Assembly (NCBI GenBank): GCA_963920665.1
Contig: OY987266.1
Coordinates: forward strand, 23,486,248-23,550,247
Reading direction: 5' to 3'
Source of the DNA: Straminergon stramineum
Lineage: Eukaryota; Streptophyta; Bryopsida; Hypnales; Calliergonaceae
DNA: 64,000 nucleotides
In this document: piece after piece, positions 37,354-50,450 of the stretch
Layout of the letters: each line of letters begins with the position of its first letter
How positions within the stretch are numbered: the stretch's first letter is position 1
The notes under the pieces: generated by a model
Seen by the model: the letters and a program-made list of their open reading frames with translations, nothing else
What the model was told of the DNA's origin: nothing
Database searches by the model: none
Position numbers and translations under genes: made by a program

Positions 37354-38094
37354 CCCCTAATGATCCAAGTGACCATTTTCTAGTTGTTGCCCCTCATTTT
37401 CAAATTTCACATTCTCAAATTTTGAGTTTTTTTCAATATAAATTATTTTTAGGAAATAGATTGCATTATAAATCTAATGGTTGTAGTTTCACCAAGTTCC
37501 AAGCTAAACTCCACCTTGTGAAAATTTTAAAAATTGAGTAGCGTAGTGTGGTTCATAGCTCATGTTTTTTGGTTTAGTTTGAGCATGGAATAAAAAGTTA
37601 GTCAACCTATGCAATTATTGCCCCCCTCAAAAAGAGAAAATCCAAGGAGGTCAAGGAGAAGACAAGTGTGTCCATTCTTGCTTTTCTTACAAACACTACT
37701 TTCATTTCAATGACCATCATGCCCATTGCAAGCTCCATCCACAACTACAAAATGATTCATAATGTTGTGAAATTTTACATGAGCATTCTCAACTCTCTTG
37801 TATTGCATTGAGCAAAAAAAGGTCATCATTTCAAAATATTCTCACTAAGATATCATCCTTCAAAGTGCTTTGCCATGGTTTTTCATTGATCCAAATAAAA
37901 CTTCAAACTTAAATATCTACTAAATTGAGTAGTCAAATAATCTGAATTTTTTTGAAGGGGTCAGTCTCAATGTGAAATACAAGATCCTATGATTACATTC
38001 TATCTTATTTCAAGAAAAATGGGCCAAAAAATTGCTCAAGTTATTGGCAATTTGGGCCTATTTAGAAAATACACCTCCCTTGGGTCATTAGGGG
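37354..38094. mobile_element. TTAA-family element, 741 bp
   Basis: Left end CCCCTAATGATCCAA, right end TTGGGTCATTAGGGG: inverted repeats of 15 bp with one mismatch. Left flank TTAA (37350-37353), right flank CAAA (38095-38098). Interior non-coding. Confidence 0.75.
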
Positions 38095-39849
38095 CAAAGA
38101 GTAGGGTTGCTTTTAGAGCACCCTCCCTTAGAAAGGATTGTGCACTACATTTTTAGTTCTCACCAAATCTGTCTTTTTCTAGTGCACTCTACTCAAGTCT
38201 ACTAGGGTCTACACAAATTATGGGTGCCCATGGGTATTGGTAAGCCTACACAAGACTAATGCATGGGGCAATTTATACTTTGCGCACTTGCAACTACAAC
38301 TCCTATTAATTTGTCCTATTGGTGCATGTGATATCAATTCATCAAAGTCACACTATTTATATAGAAGCTAAATTAGTGTAGGCTAAAATATCATAGCATT
38401 GTATAAATTTCCTCAAAATAGTATTATGTACTTAGTAGAACTTGACTCTAATTTTGTTGGTGACTCTAACTTTTCAACTTCTCTAAAAAGGACAAATAAA
38501 CATACTTGCAAGGTTAGACCATTACATTCTCAATCTTCTCTTATTGCACGCACTATAACTTGTTCCTTGTATAGTCCAAGAATCTCTCACGTTGGGGAAT
38601 ATTTTTCATTGGACACTTCCAAATGTCAATTTATGAACACATATTGAAGTGCATCTTGAGACTCATACTTCCTCCCGAGATGATGCAATGAGAGGTGGTT
38701 GAATGTATAAGCTTGATGAGTAAGACTATAAGAAGAAATATCCTTTGTGTGTATTAGAGAAGTTAGGACACCTCATCCTTTAGGAGAATATTCTTCCCTA
38801 GGGATTTGGACTCTCTTAAAAAAAAAAAGTATCCATCTACAACTAGTCAAAAATGCTAGCAATCATGTTTTGCTTAATTGGAGCAAAAGTGTGAAACATT
38901 TCTACTATTTAGTGTCACATGCTGCGTGCCCGACACCAAATTGAGCATAATTATTATGGATTTTGCTGATTATATTTGAAATCCATATGAAAGGATTTTT
39001 AAAAAAAAAATTTACTATTCTTATGCAATTTTTCTAATTTGTCATACTTTACATTTTAAGTTTTTTAGTACTATAATGAATGTGAACTAAGGATTTTTAC
39101 TTCAGAATTTGGACATGATGTTCCTCTAATAAGGTTTCAAGAATTTGCTAAAGGAATTCAAAAATAAATCTTTTTTGTCTCCACATAGATGTAAAGAAGG
39201 CTATATTGTGTGTGCATTTCTAGCCATCAAAAAGCACTTTTTTATAAATTTTTTGGTGAAATCTTATACCCATTAATTTTTTTTAAATGATTAATTTTTG
39301 TTATAATGTTATGAAGGTTTTCATGATTTTCTAGCAATTTAAACTAAAAAATCGAGAATTGTCATTTATTTATTTTTGCATAACTTTGGGAGTAAATTAT
39401 TTTTAGGTCCAAATTTTTAGAAATATCATATATGAAGTGTTCTTCTAAGTATCTATATTTTATTCTAAATGTTTTTTTCCAAAATCTCAAGTATATCCAA
39501 TACTACCCCTTCAATGCAATATAATCAACAAGTGTTTCTTAATTTCACCCATAAATGTTAAAAATTTTCCTTTGTAATGAGATAGAAGAATCAAATACAC
39601 CAAGAGTAATAAGCTTGAAATATCCCAAGCGGTTATCCTAGATGAAGTCAAACCATTCAACAAACAACTGAGGTAAAAACCAACGCTATAGCTAAAAGTG
39701 GATAGTGCTAACTAAAGGTGCCTTTAGCACAATCGTAGCCCAAATGTTAATTATTTAGAGTAACCAACTTTTGATATAGACTTTTTGAAAATCTACGCTA
39801 AGGCTTTGTTTAGGAATGTATACAAGTTCCATCCTCCTTGACAATATTC

Positions 39850-40560
39850 TTTGAATAAAGATGTGTACATTTTCTTGATTTGAAATCTACTATGATTGTT
39901 GCATCTTTTAAGGGTTTCTTTGGAATCTTGTTGGACCTACATTACAATTTAGCTCCGTTTTACTTCCATGACTATTTGAAAGGTTCTCAAAGTTGCACAA
40001 TAACCAATATCGTGTAGGCTATATGAGGTATATGTGAGAATGAACATATAAATATGGAAATTTAGCAAACAAATTTTCAATAACAAAGTCTTCTTTACTT
40101 ACTCTTGTAAAAAGCAAGAAGATCAAAAAACTCCTTTTGGCAACAAGTTGTACTTGCATCCATGCCCATTGCCCATAAAAAAGTGACAATCAATTCACCT
40201 TCTTTCCTATGCACAATACATAATTTGAGTTCACTATTGAGTATATTTTTCACAAGTGAAATTCTAGTGCTCTTGAAATCCTACCATTCAACAAAATGTG
40301 TTTTTGACAAGTGTTGAGAACTTACGGTGTCAAATATGACTCTTGTGTCAAAATCTACTTCTTTAGAGAATTCTTTCTAATTGATTCTCTTGCCTAAGGT
40401 TTGAAAAACATGTAAAAATCCTAAACCCATGTATTGTACCATGAAAGTGCCATCCAAACCCATGACTCATATGAAATGAGATACTTCTAGGCTATATTGT
40501 GTCAAAGATGCTTCTATAGGATAACTAGAAGATGTAATAGTCATAATTCAAGGGTATTCT
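39850..40560 (-). pseudogene. Unidentified decayed coding-like stretch
   Basis: Minus-strand translation gives phrases of ordinary protein composition across several stops and one shift, for example ILNSELKLCIVHRKEGELIV followed by AMGMDAS and CCQKEFFDLLAFYKSK. I do not recognise the family. It may be a transposon protein relic, or chance. Confidence 0.2.
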
Positions 40561-41045
40561 AGTTGCATGCATGAGACCCTATTATTAACAAAAATTGAGT
40601 TTCTTTGATACATTTATTCACAATATACTCAAGTAATACAAATTTTACACTATTGTAAAATCTTTTTTGAAAGTATCTATTCTCTAGAATGTCATTTCAA
40701 CTTGAAGTGAAGTGGACATTGCTTCTAATTAACAAAATTGATAAATATTTTGAAATAAGAATTATTCCATATTGATTATCAATGGGAAGAAGGATTGAAT
40801 AATAAATAGTAAAAGTAGGCAATGATGTAGTATCTAGCATATTTTCATTGCAAAGATTCAATATGAACGTAGAAATCTATATCAATGCAACATACATTGC
40901 TTTCTAAATTCCAACTTTAATACTTTATAAATCTATGTAAGGGATGAATTTTAAGGATTGATATTTTAGTTCTAAAATTTGATTTGGAGGTTGATTCTAG
41001 AGACAACTCTTTATATAGATCGATTTAAAAAATTGGAAGGGTTAC

Positions 41046-41235
41046 AAGGTAGTTTGATTTAAAAAAATTTAAGTTTATACAACAAAATTCATTCCAAAAT
41101 TGTAATACACAAATTGGAACAAGAAAGGATCAATTAAATGGAAATTATAATCTATAAGGTAGTTTGATCTCAAAAATTTGAACTTATAGAACAAAGTTCA
41201 TTCCAAATTGGAATCTACAAATTGGAATAATTAGA
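41046..41235 (+). repeat. Two-unit tandem repeat, period 110 bp
   Basis: AAGGTAGTTTGAT starts each unit (41046 and 41156). Both continue with AA.TT.AA.TTATA, CAAA.TTCATTCCAAA and ACAAATTGGAA. Confidence 0.8.
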
Positions 41236-41693
41236 ATAATTGAAATAATGGCTTGAATGTAAACAATAGTAACATATATAATTGTTGAGGACAAGGAATG
41301 GATATTTAAATCAAAGAAGATTCAAAGCCAAAATAAGTAGTGAGACAAAGAAAAAGGGTTCCACAAGATGAGTGTATTGGATTAGTAAAGAAGTACAAGA
41401 AACAAGCTTGGCTATAAGGCTTCAAAACTTGTATTGGCAAGATTGAGGTTCCTCTCATCTTGCCTTGAATATGTACTATCACTATGTATTGAAGTTGATT
41501 AAAAGAAAACTCTAATCTTTTAGGAGACACTAAGAAATTCTAGGGGTTATTATAATGTTTTGGAAAGTTGCACTCATGGTTTAGAAGAAACATTTCACAG
41601 CTTCAAGTAGTCACATACAAGTAGTTTAGAGGGTTTAGAGGATGACTAGCATACTATTCACACATAATTAAGAAGTTTTACTTTTAAGGAAGT

Positions 41694-41870
41694 GACCATA
41701 CACTTTGAGTGAAAGTGTATGGCTTCCTATGGTGTGGCCATATATTGTCGTCAAAAGTGTATGGCTCCCATTGCCCTAGCCATACACTTTGAGCAAAAGT
41801 GTATAACCTCCTATAGTTCCATTAGTGTGGCCATACTCTAATGCCAAAAGTGAATGGTCTTAATTGTTGA
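41694..41870 (+). repeat. Minisatellite whose units are palindromic
   Basis: Four units at about 41694, 41737, 41780 and 41830. Each has CCATACACTTT facing AAAGTGTATGG around a short loop, so each unit can fold on itself. Confidence 0.75.
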
Positions 41871-44702
41871 GGATTTCTTCAAAGTGTATGTCTATAGAAA
41901 TAACCCCAAATGCATTGGTTCTAATGACATTAACAAAATAACACCCTAAAGTACATTTACATGTCACTTGATCCTGGTCTAAATAGTAGTTAAAACTACA
42001 TATCATTTCAAGTTTTGAAGATGGATTTTGCAGTAGTGCTAGTGAATTTAGATCCTTTTAATAATGAAAATAAGACCCACAAAGAGAAAAGGCATTCAAA
42101 TAGCTCAAAGCGACAAGATCAAGTTCTCTATTTTAACTTCTAATCCAAATTGAAGTCTTAGAGGCCCATTTGAGCTACATAATTTTGCTTATACATTTGT
42201 GTTTATTTTTTTATTTTTATTTTAATATTATTGCATTAGACTATATTACCATATTTAAATACAACTTCATTTTACAGTAGACAAAGTATATGAATACAAA
42301 GTTACATTTTAATACAAAATGAAGATTTTATAGGGCTTTACATAGTGTGTACATATATGGTTTCTAAGAGACCTTTAACTTAAGTTTAATAGGGATGTGC
42401 AATTATATATCTAGTGTAAGATGAGACTAAATCTCATCATGATTCTATACAAATACCAACTACAAGTTTATAACTTATATATATTTTAGTGAAATTTTGC
42501 TAGTTGAATAAAACACTGGCATTTTTGTAATGACATCACTTGCTACATATTAAGCCATTAAGGTGGATATTGCTAAAACTACCTCTACTCTATATGCATC
42601 CCCGGGATGCATCCTTTAACATTGGTGTGCATATTAGAATTATCCATATATCCAAAGTAAACATTTTAAGGTGGAAAAAATTATAAAATACCTCTCAATT
42701 ACTTAATTAATCCAACAACAATTCCAAAAATATGAATCAAATCAGATTATATGTGAGTTATTTTTAAGGGAAATCTGTTGAAGAATGTTTAAGATTGGAA
42801 ACTACTCCAAAAATCTAGATTAATTCTTAGATTGGTACTTTGTGATCATCTTAGTACCCCACCTTATCAATGATGCATAATGCTTTAACTCATAGAGGGT
42901 ACTATGTATAAATAAAACAATTATATGTTGAGCACCTAACACAAAAGTGACTATAAGGCCATATTTGTTATATTGAGACCTTTCACAATCTCAATTTTAT
43001 CCTCGACTCGAGGATAAACCGTTTTATCTCTTTATTGGTATTTTTTTATAAATAGGTAACAACACCAACTTTTAGAATTTCATTATAGGATCACTATTTG
43101 AGCATTATTTATTTTTGGTTTCAATTCCTAATTTTTTAAATGAATTTTCCAATAACTAGCATTCTATCTCAAAATCTACGAAAAGTCTCAATATAACGAA
43201 TATGACCTTCTATAACTTTTAGGGTTTAGGCTTATCAAACTCCAATTTTTTTTTGGAGGTGTTGGAAATTGAGAGTAATTTTTTTCATAATTAATTTAAA
43301 AAGTTTGGTATTTTTTCTATTTTTTTCTAATTTGTCACACTTTAGGTTCATAAAGTTTTGTATACTATAATGATCTATAAAGAAGGAATTTAGGCATTTA
43401 TCTTCTAAGGACTCATACACCATCCTTTATTTCTTCTTTTTGTCAAAGGATTTCTAATAATAGCAACTTCTTAGCACTCTAAACATTCACTAAGAGGTCT
43501 CCTTTATACACCAACTTTTCTCATATATTGATTTTTTAAAATTTTCTTCTTTTCCTACATTGATCACCTCTTTGTTCTAAAGAATGACTTATTTAATGAT
43601 TTACATTACTACAAACTTTACATTTATTTTATAACTTAAAAAAAAAATGTATTTTCTGTAAAATTCTTAGTCTTTGTTTCTAGAAAGTATTTTCTAATAC
43701 AATAAAGTCATACCTAGTACTTATTATTGGCCCAAATGTGGCACTACAAATTATCAACCCAAATGTGATGCCTGAGGTTTTTTTCCATTACAATGAAGTA
43801 TTCATTGCAGTAGCAATATTCAGCCATGATTTTTTCAAAATGCAACATTTAGTACAAATCATTCTTGCTTCCACCCTAAGAGTATTTCATGAGAATGAAG
43901 CATTTTGTAGAATGTCTCATAAATATTTTGAAACTATTATCTAAATAAAAATTTCAAGGACTCTATTGAAACTACTCGTCTTTCTAAGTAGTTTATCTTT
44001 TATATTTTTTTGCATTAAAAAACTTCTATCTTTGCTCTCACAAGGTTTTTAATAGTTTTATATATGAACCTCCCCAAGGGCTTAAGAACAGGATATTCTT
44101 CTTGCAAACTTGAATTATTCTTAATAAACTCCACTAACTTAAGCCCCTCAAAGTCTATCTTATAGATGATGGATATTAATAGTGCTTTAGGGGGATGTTT
44201 TGTTGAAATTACTTCTCATTCATCTAAAGTATTGCACAACCTTTTCTAAAAACACTTCTTGAATGATTAATTTGATCAAATTTAGGTAAGTAATATATTT
44301 ATACAATGGTATTAAATAAAACATGCTACATTTCTAAGGATATTTCGGCATTGAACTGGATTGATCCCATATTCATTTTTAGTGGTATTCTCTTGAGAAT
44401 GAACAAAAAAAGAAGTGCAACAGCCCTTAGGCAAGACATTAGCTCCAGTTTCAAGGGGTGGAGAGATGAGTACCATAGTGGGTGGCAAAGGTCGGCATTC
44501 CATGTTGAATAATTTATTAAAGTTGACAAATGTGATTAAAATTGCTTTATGCTTTAAAATAATACGATTCACTTTTTCCCATGTACAATTCTTTAATATT
44601 TTGAAAAATAATATCCTGAAAATTTTGACATCTATTCTTAGAAATATTTTTTGAAACCCTAACCACTTCATCACCAAGCATGGCAGTGCTGTAGTACATG
44701 TA

Positions 44703-44778
44703 TAGTGAATTTCATTAAAATGGCACAACATTCCATTAAAATGGCGAAATAATACCGCCATTTTAATGAAATTCACCA
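44703..44778. mobile_element. Minimal TA-flanked hairpin MITE, 76 bp
   Basis: TAGTGAATTTCATTAAAATG faces CATTTTAATGAAATTCACCA with one mismatch. TA lies on each side (44701-44702, 44779-44780). A shortened relative of 9885-10064. Confidence 0.8.
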
Positions 44779-44780
44779 TA

Positions 44781-47700
44781 TGTACAGTACACTGTAGCTA
44801 TAACAATTACTTAATATTTGCTGTTGTGGATACATGTACAAAAGGAATGGCCACCCAAGCATGGAAGTCTCCACCAGGACTTTGGAATCGAGACTTCCAA
44901 GTCTAAACTACATGATGGCAGATTGAAGACGAAAATTGCCCGCAATTGAAATTTTAGCAGCAAAAAATGCAGAAAAATCTCCACAAGTCATGATCGAGCC
45001 TAAGAGAACTGCCAGAGCCTCCTCATCCGTTAGTACTCCAACAAACTATCGAGCTATAGCCACTTAATATCATGCGCACAACTTAACCGGTTGCAAGGCT
45101 AGATGTTGAATTCTTCATAATCTTGGGATCGGAGAGTCTCTGCAGAGAACTCACAGATCGATACATACCGTATATGAACGCACAAATTAAATACGGTTTG
45201 TGAACGTGCATCCTCTCCTGTAGCTCCTCCAATTAACAGCCTCACAATTAAGTTGATGTTGAATAGGCAACAGTCGATTCGTCATGTCTGATAATCATCT
45301 CAGGCCACCCATCCCTAGCCTGCACTGATTATCTATCTAGTTAAGAGGAAACTCATATTGGGTTCCCGGTGTTGAAGTTCCCGGTGAGTCACACTTTTCC
45401 CAATGTTCCCAGTGTATTACACACCGGGAAAAGTGAAACTCACCGGGAATTTTAACACAGGGAACGCAATATGAGTTTCCTGTGTCTAATTTTTACGTTC
45501 ATGAAATGGAAGTCAGCCTGAGTGACTCGAAATTTTGTCCCCTCCTCTCCCTTGCAACAATTTCTCCACTGTGTATCCATTGTTGCTGTTCACAGCGGCG
45601 GTATCCAACGCCCAATTCATTAATTTTGGAGGAATTCCGATCCACAGCTTTGGCACTTTTTTTAAGGCGCGTGGCCTGAAATGTTAACCCTACATCAGTA
45701 CTAGGTTTTAGAGCTTTGTGGAGCAGATGAATGTCACAATCTTTGGTGCGTTACAGAGTCATAGCGAAGGAAATTTATGACACCTTTAACTATCTCGGTT
45801 CGTTCACTTCCTTGCTGATGTACTGGTTGGGGCTACTCTGTGCCAGCCGTCATGGTTATGAAGGATCTCATTTCTTCCCTAGAGCTGCCAATTGGCATTG
45901 CGTTTGCCGGTTCGTGCCGAAACATTCAACATCATTCTGAATGGCGTCCAATAACATCCAAGATTGGGGATATTATTTGAGCACTTTTTAATCATTTTTG
46001 GAAATATGTAGGAGTGTGATCGTTTGGGATCACCTTTGGGTAGTATGAACGAGAGCCAAATCAGTTGCGGTCATTCTAAGTCGGAGGTTGTAGACCTCTA
46101 TCGAAGGGATAATTCACAGCGTTTCCATTCAAAGATCAATGGCCAAGTCATGCTAAGACCACTTCCTAAATGATGGTCAACCAAGTGTATGAATACATGA
46201 TATATATTGATATTGGCACCAGGTCAGTCAACCGAAGTTGGGATCAGGTACCTAACGATTTCAGTATCATCTGCCGATAATGGCTACCTTGTCTCACTCA
46301 AATAAAATGCCATAGGCTCACCGTGGTCAACATGTGTTGTAACTCTCTGGTGTCATTTCTAGCTTGATTCTTCTGCTGTTATAATTCTGCAACAATGATT
46401 GGGCTGACTGAAATTGTTCCAAGCTAGCAAGCAGTACACCTAGAACCCGGCCTCTCTATTGACATCATCCTGAGGGAAACTTGGGGGACAAACTAATAGG
46501 CTTCGAATTGCAGTTTCACATGTGATACACAACTTGACAATGGGGGGGGGTAAATGTCTTGTTTAATCGAATGTGTAAAAAACACGAGAGATTCTCAGGA
46601 TATACAAGGAACGCACAATTACACAAAGAGGGTGGAGTGGACGTTCAGAGCTCGGGCTGAACAGGCTGATCGAGTGTCAACAACAGGTTGGATGAAGGGC
46701 TGATCGAATATTATACGATTCACCCGTTGCAACAACAGGGAGCTAACTACCTCCATCAAGTTCTCTGGGACCTGAGGAATTAATAATAAAGTACCACGAG
46801 GAAGAGTTTCAAGGGTCACCTCCCACTCAGACCTCGATTTTTTTTACTAATTTTCGACAAATTTTGACATTCTTAAACCACACTATCATTTTGACTGTAG
46901 CAAACTTGTCCAATATACTTGACGGAATTGACGGTTACCTACAATTAGTAGCTAGCCTGCCAAATGCTCGACGGAGAAGTCCATTTAATTTATTCCATAG
47001 CTGACTCAAGCATCCGATCGAAAACTGAGACCCGCTATCACCTTCTTACATTCAAGCAAGGCTGCCTTAGCTATGTATTCACGCAAGTTCAGAAACGTCG
47101 ATTGAAACTCTCAGAGGTTGTCGAAGTTACCAGCCATATCTATGTAGCTTTCATGAAAGTCCTCCCAGGATTATCTCTGGTTCCCGGACTGCCATTCCAG
47201 GTTTAATTTTCGTACAGTTTGGTAACGGGGAATTTTTGTGCCACCAATCTGGGTAACTTCAGATATTACAGTGGGGGAAACGTACGGAGTACAACAGTAA
47301 TCAGCCTGTGAGAATGTAAGCCACGCCAGTGCACTGATTCTGATTCCGGGTTCATTTTGAAGAATTAAGACTTTATTTACAACTTCGTAAAGAAAAGAGC
47401 CTTGTGAATCAATGCGAGGTATTTCATTTTGTTGGAGTTCAAATCTTTGCATGCACGAAGCGAAGAAAAATGTAAGGTAATGATTCATTATGTGATAAGT
47501 TACATTTGTGACAAATATTCATAACATTATTCAGCGATTGATGCGCTGATCATAAGATTATTCATCAGCGTTGGATCTTCCCCATGGTCAACTCCAGGAG
47601 CGAGGATGTTCTACCATTAAGTTAGGTATGTGCACCCATAACTGTTACTAATAGCGACTGAGCATAGATTTTTTTATTAGATATATATTATTTTCGTTGG

Positions 47701-48548
47701 ATCTTATTAGCAAGTGGAAGAGGATTCAAAGCATGTATTATTTGGACGATGTAGGAATAAGATACGAATTTGCAAAATGCAGTCTTTCGATGTACTCAAA
47801 AGGGACGAAACATATTCTAGTATAATTACAGAGGCTCAAAAGTCATACAAAAGTGGTGGTGGTGGGTGGGTGGTTCTAGAGACTCTTTTGAGCTATTAGG
47901 GTAGCAAAATTCAAAAATTCAAAACAAACTCATACTTTGTCAGAAAAACGAAATTTCAATTTCTAAATATCCTCTTACATTGGTCTTCATATAGAAATAA
48001 AACAAGATTTTCTCATCCATACCGCAAGGTAATGCAGCTATTCTGCCCACCCCTGGCTCATCTACTTAATACAGCGCTAGCCATCAACTGAGAATCTGAA
48101 GGAACGTTTGATTGGCAACGTTACTAACTTAGTTTGACACTGTCTGTGTGGTACAGATATTGGCAGTTTTCATTGGTCTCTTGCGGTACACTGTGAACCA
48201 TTGTTTGGATTACTATCTGCTTTGAAGATCGATCAATCAAGAGCAAGAGAGACTGACTTAGTTTTTAGAGACCAATTTTTAAGCATTCTGATTGTCAGAG
48301 TGTTCCTGACTTGGATTTGATAACATCTTGAAGTTGTATGAGTGCACTCATCTTACTGACTATATACATTCATCTGCAAAAGCATAAAAAGAAAAGCATG
48401 ATATGATGTAGATTCAGTAAATATGGCTGAAAATGGTGAGCAGCAACATGCTACTTACAGCAAGTATCATGTTCACTGGGAGCTATTGACATGATTGATG
48501 TCAAGGATTTTCATTTCCAAAGTTCTTTGAACTCAAGTTGTAACACAT
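44781..48548. other. Mixed-composition, low-repeat stretch without a recognised gene
   Basis: Less AT-rich than its flanks and without the dispersed repeats seen elsewhere, apart from the hairpin at 45346-45481. Open frames occur on the minus strand (46619-46850 and 47171-47488) and plus strand (46964-47206), but none has a recognisable domain or convincing splice partners. A decayed gene, non-coding RNA locus or unique spacer are all possible. Confidence 0.4.
45346..45481. mobile_element. GC-richer hairpin MITE, 136 bp
   Basis: The outer arms AGGAAACTCATATTG and CAATATGAGTTTCCT are perfect inverses. The inner arms (TTCCCGGTGAGTC.CACTTTTCCC and its inverse) also pair. Target duplication not evident. 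Confidence 0.7.
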
Positions 48549-48550
48549 TA

Positions 48551-48926
48551 GAGAAAGTTTGGACTCTCTGGAGGGCTGCCAAGAAGTGCCATTAGGGACC
48601 CTCACTGTATTACATTTATTTTGTTTGCAGAATTTTTTCCCTATTTTTGCACTTTGTCACTTCCAAATGTCAGAGCATTCATTGTCAAGTACTATTAGTT
48701 AGGGTTGTGACAAGTGTTGTTTTGATATTTGAAAGCACCCCTGAAGCACCTCCCTTTGACAATTGTGGAATAGAAAACTAAAATATACTTTTGGAACTCT
48801 TGATATTCATACAAGGTGAATCTTTGTTTTGTCAAAAAATTCCCTCTCTTGAGTAGCTTCAATAGGCTCCAAAAATAAATTGGTTTGTCAAACCCTGGCA
48901 GCCCTCCAGAAAGTCCAAACTTTCTC
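48551..48926. mobile_element. TA-flanked MITE, 376 bp
   Basis: The terminal 32 bp (GAGAAAGTTTGGACT.. ..GGAGGGCTGCCA) are inverted repeats with about two mismatches. TA flanks at 48549-48550 and 48927-48928. A Tc1/mariner-type origin is inferred from the TA. Confidence 0.8.
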
Positions 48927-48928
48927 TA

Positions 48929-49789
48929 ATGAGGATGTGAGGCAAGGAAAGAGGCATAGTTAAAGCACTAAGGGTATGTACACTTAAAACCAACAAAATA
49001 AGTAATTCAATATAGTTCCATTATTATATTGAAAAAGGTTTTGGTGGAATCTTCTTGATAGTCAAAGGGGGATTTTAGAATGCATTTTATGGATACCATA
49101 TAAAGAGATTATGAATTTTCAAAGTCCTGAGAATTGATGTTTCTAAAAACGATACTAGACTCTCATTAATAACGGGAGTACATATCAAAGCAAGAATCCA
49201 TAGATCTCTATAATACAAAAGTGTTGGTTTTAGGTGTAGTTACCTTATACCCAAACTAACATCTTATCCAATACCAACCCTCTAAAATTTTAAATAGTGG
49301 GTACATAATGTTTTTGAGGGTGTGCATCCATCGCAATAAAGAATAGTGTTGGAGTTAAACCATCTAGCACTCAAAACTATGAGCCCTCGCAACTTTTGCA
49401 TATGATATCCAAGCAATGCATTTGTTAGTATGTTGGAATCCTCATTGACTTCTTAACCAGAAATGTGAAAATTTGATGATTCCAATAATAGAAACTGTGC
49501 TCCAAGTGTTTCATTTTGGTGTAAATACCCTCAGTGTTTATCACTAGTTCAATAGACTGCTAATAATATTGCTCATCAATTACAATAAAACATTGCCACA
49601 CTCAGACTTCTCTGAGCCAATTCAACATCCAGGATCTTCAAAAAGTGAGACAGTGCCATGATATAAGTTATAACGGACTTGAAGCTTTTGTTCATGATGG
49701 GATGCACTCTGCAACTACTGGTGTACGTGTGTATGGTGGCATCGTCTAGTGGCAGGTGTCATCCAGATGGCAGCTGGTGCAAGGACTAG
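48929..49789. other. Intergenic with a dispersed repeat
   Basis: 48985-49250 is the contiguous copy of the dispersed repeat that is interrupted at 32015-32465 and 53405-54850. No gene. Confidence 0.5.
48985..49250 (+). repeat. Dispersed repeat, uninterrupted copy
   Basis: Contains AAGTAATTCAATA, ATTATATTGAAAAAGG, GAATGCATTTTATGGA, ATGAATTTTCAAAGTCCT and GACTCTCATTAATA in order. It serves as the reference for the two interrupted copies. Confidence 0.6.
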
Positions 49790-49791
49790 TA

Positions 49792-50120
49792 AGGTAGGAG
49801 GTCCATAAAGGGAGCACATTTTAAGAGCTGGGAATTAATTTGGGGAGGTTAGAGTTCTTGAAATATGAAGCTTTTTTTTTGGTAAGTTTTCCTTGAAAGA
49901 AAAACAGAATTGGCATCTAACCCAAGTCGTTTTGTATTTTTTGGAGCTTCGTGGATTTAGTTATGATTTTTTGAAGTTGAAACGCAGTGGGCACTAGAAA
50001 GTGTCAACTTACTGAAATTTGTAAATTTACTGGTGCAATGAGAACGAAAAATGTAGAAACAGTGTACATTTTAGGAGGTGGATGCTATTAGAGTTAGAGT
50101 GCTTTATGGATCTCTTGCCT
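49792..50120. mobile_element. AGGTAGGA-family MITE, 329 bp
   Basis: Ends AGGTAGGAGGTCCAT and ATGGATCTCTTGCCT, flanked by TA (49790-49791, 50121-50122). The interior matches 31065-31390 in the same orientation. The inner palindrome is decayed on one side. Confidence 0.85.
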
Positions 50121-50122
50121 TA

Positions 50123-50450
50123 CAAGTGAAATGATGACAATGGTAGATAATCATATAAGAAGCACTTTTTGAGCATTAAATATGATATAATAAGACATTG
50201 TTTTGTACGGGGGTGCTATTTTGTGAGCCTTGGAGTGTGAGACAAAGAGCATGAGAGCCTATGAGCCTCTAACTTTTGGCATAATTTTTAGTGACTTTTA
50301 GGGTGTAGATCTATTACCATAGTTTAGAAATTTAAGATCTTTACAACTAGTGAATTTAAGTGAATATGTCAATCGACTTGAAATAGGGTTGGGGCACTTT
50401 AAGCATTCTCCAAAAACCTTGTCCATACAACCTATCTATTTTATTTTATT
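50123..50450. other. Intergenic, nothing recognised
   Basis: Short AT-rich spacer before the tandem array. Confidence 0.5.

Larger units (their letters stand above)
38095..44700. other. AT-rich intergenic with two tandem repeats
   Basis: No gene. Holds an unidentified decayed coding-like stretch (39850-40560, minus), a two-unit tandem repeat (41046-41235) and a palindromic minisatellite (41694-41870). The minus-strand open frame of 155 codons at 44312-44779 runs through the hairpin at 44703-44778 and is not a convincing gene. Confidence 0.45.

Noticed and set aside
44312..44779. 155-codon minus-strand frame, among the longest in the window
   Set aside because: It begins in the 76-bp MITE hairpin, is AT-driven, and matches no family I know.
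47580..47635. tRNA-like phrase on the minus strand (ACTTAATGGTAGAACATCC)
   Set aside because: The following sequence lacks a proper anticodon stem and a GGTTCGAATCC-type T arm.
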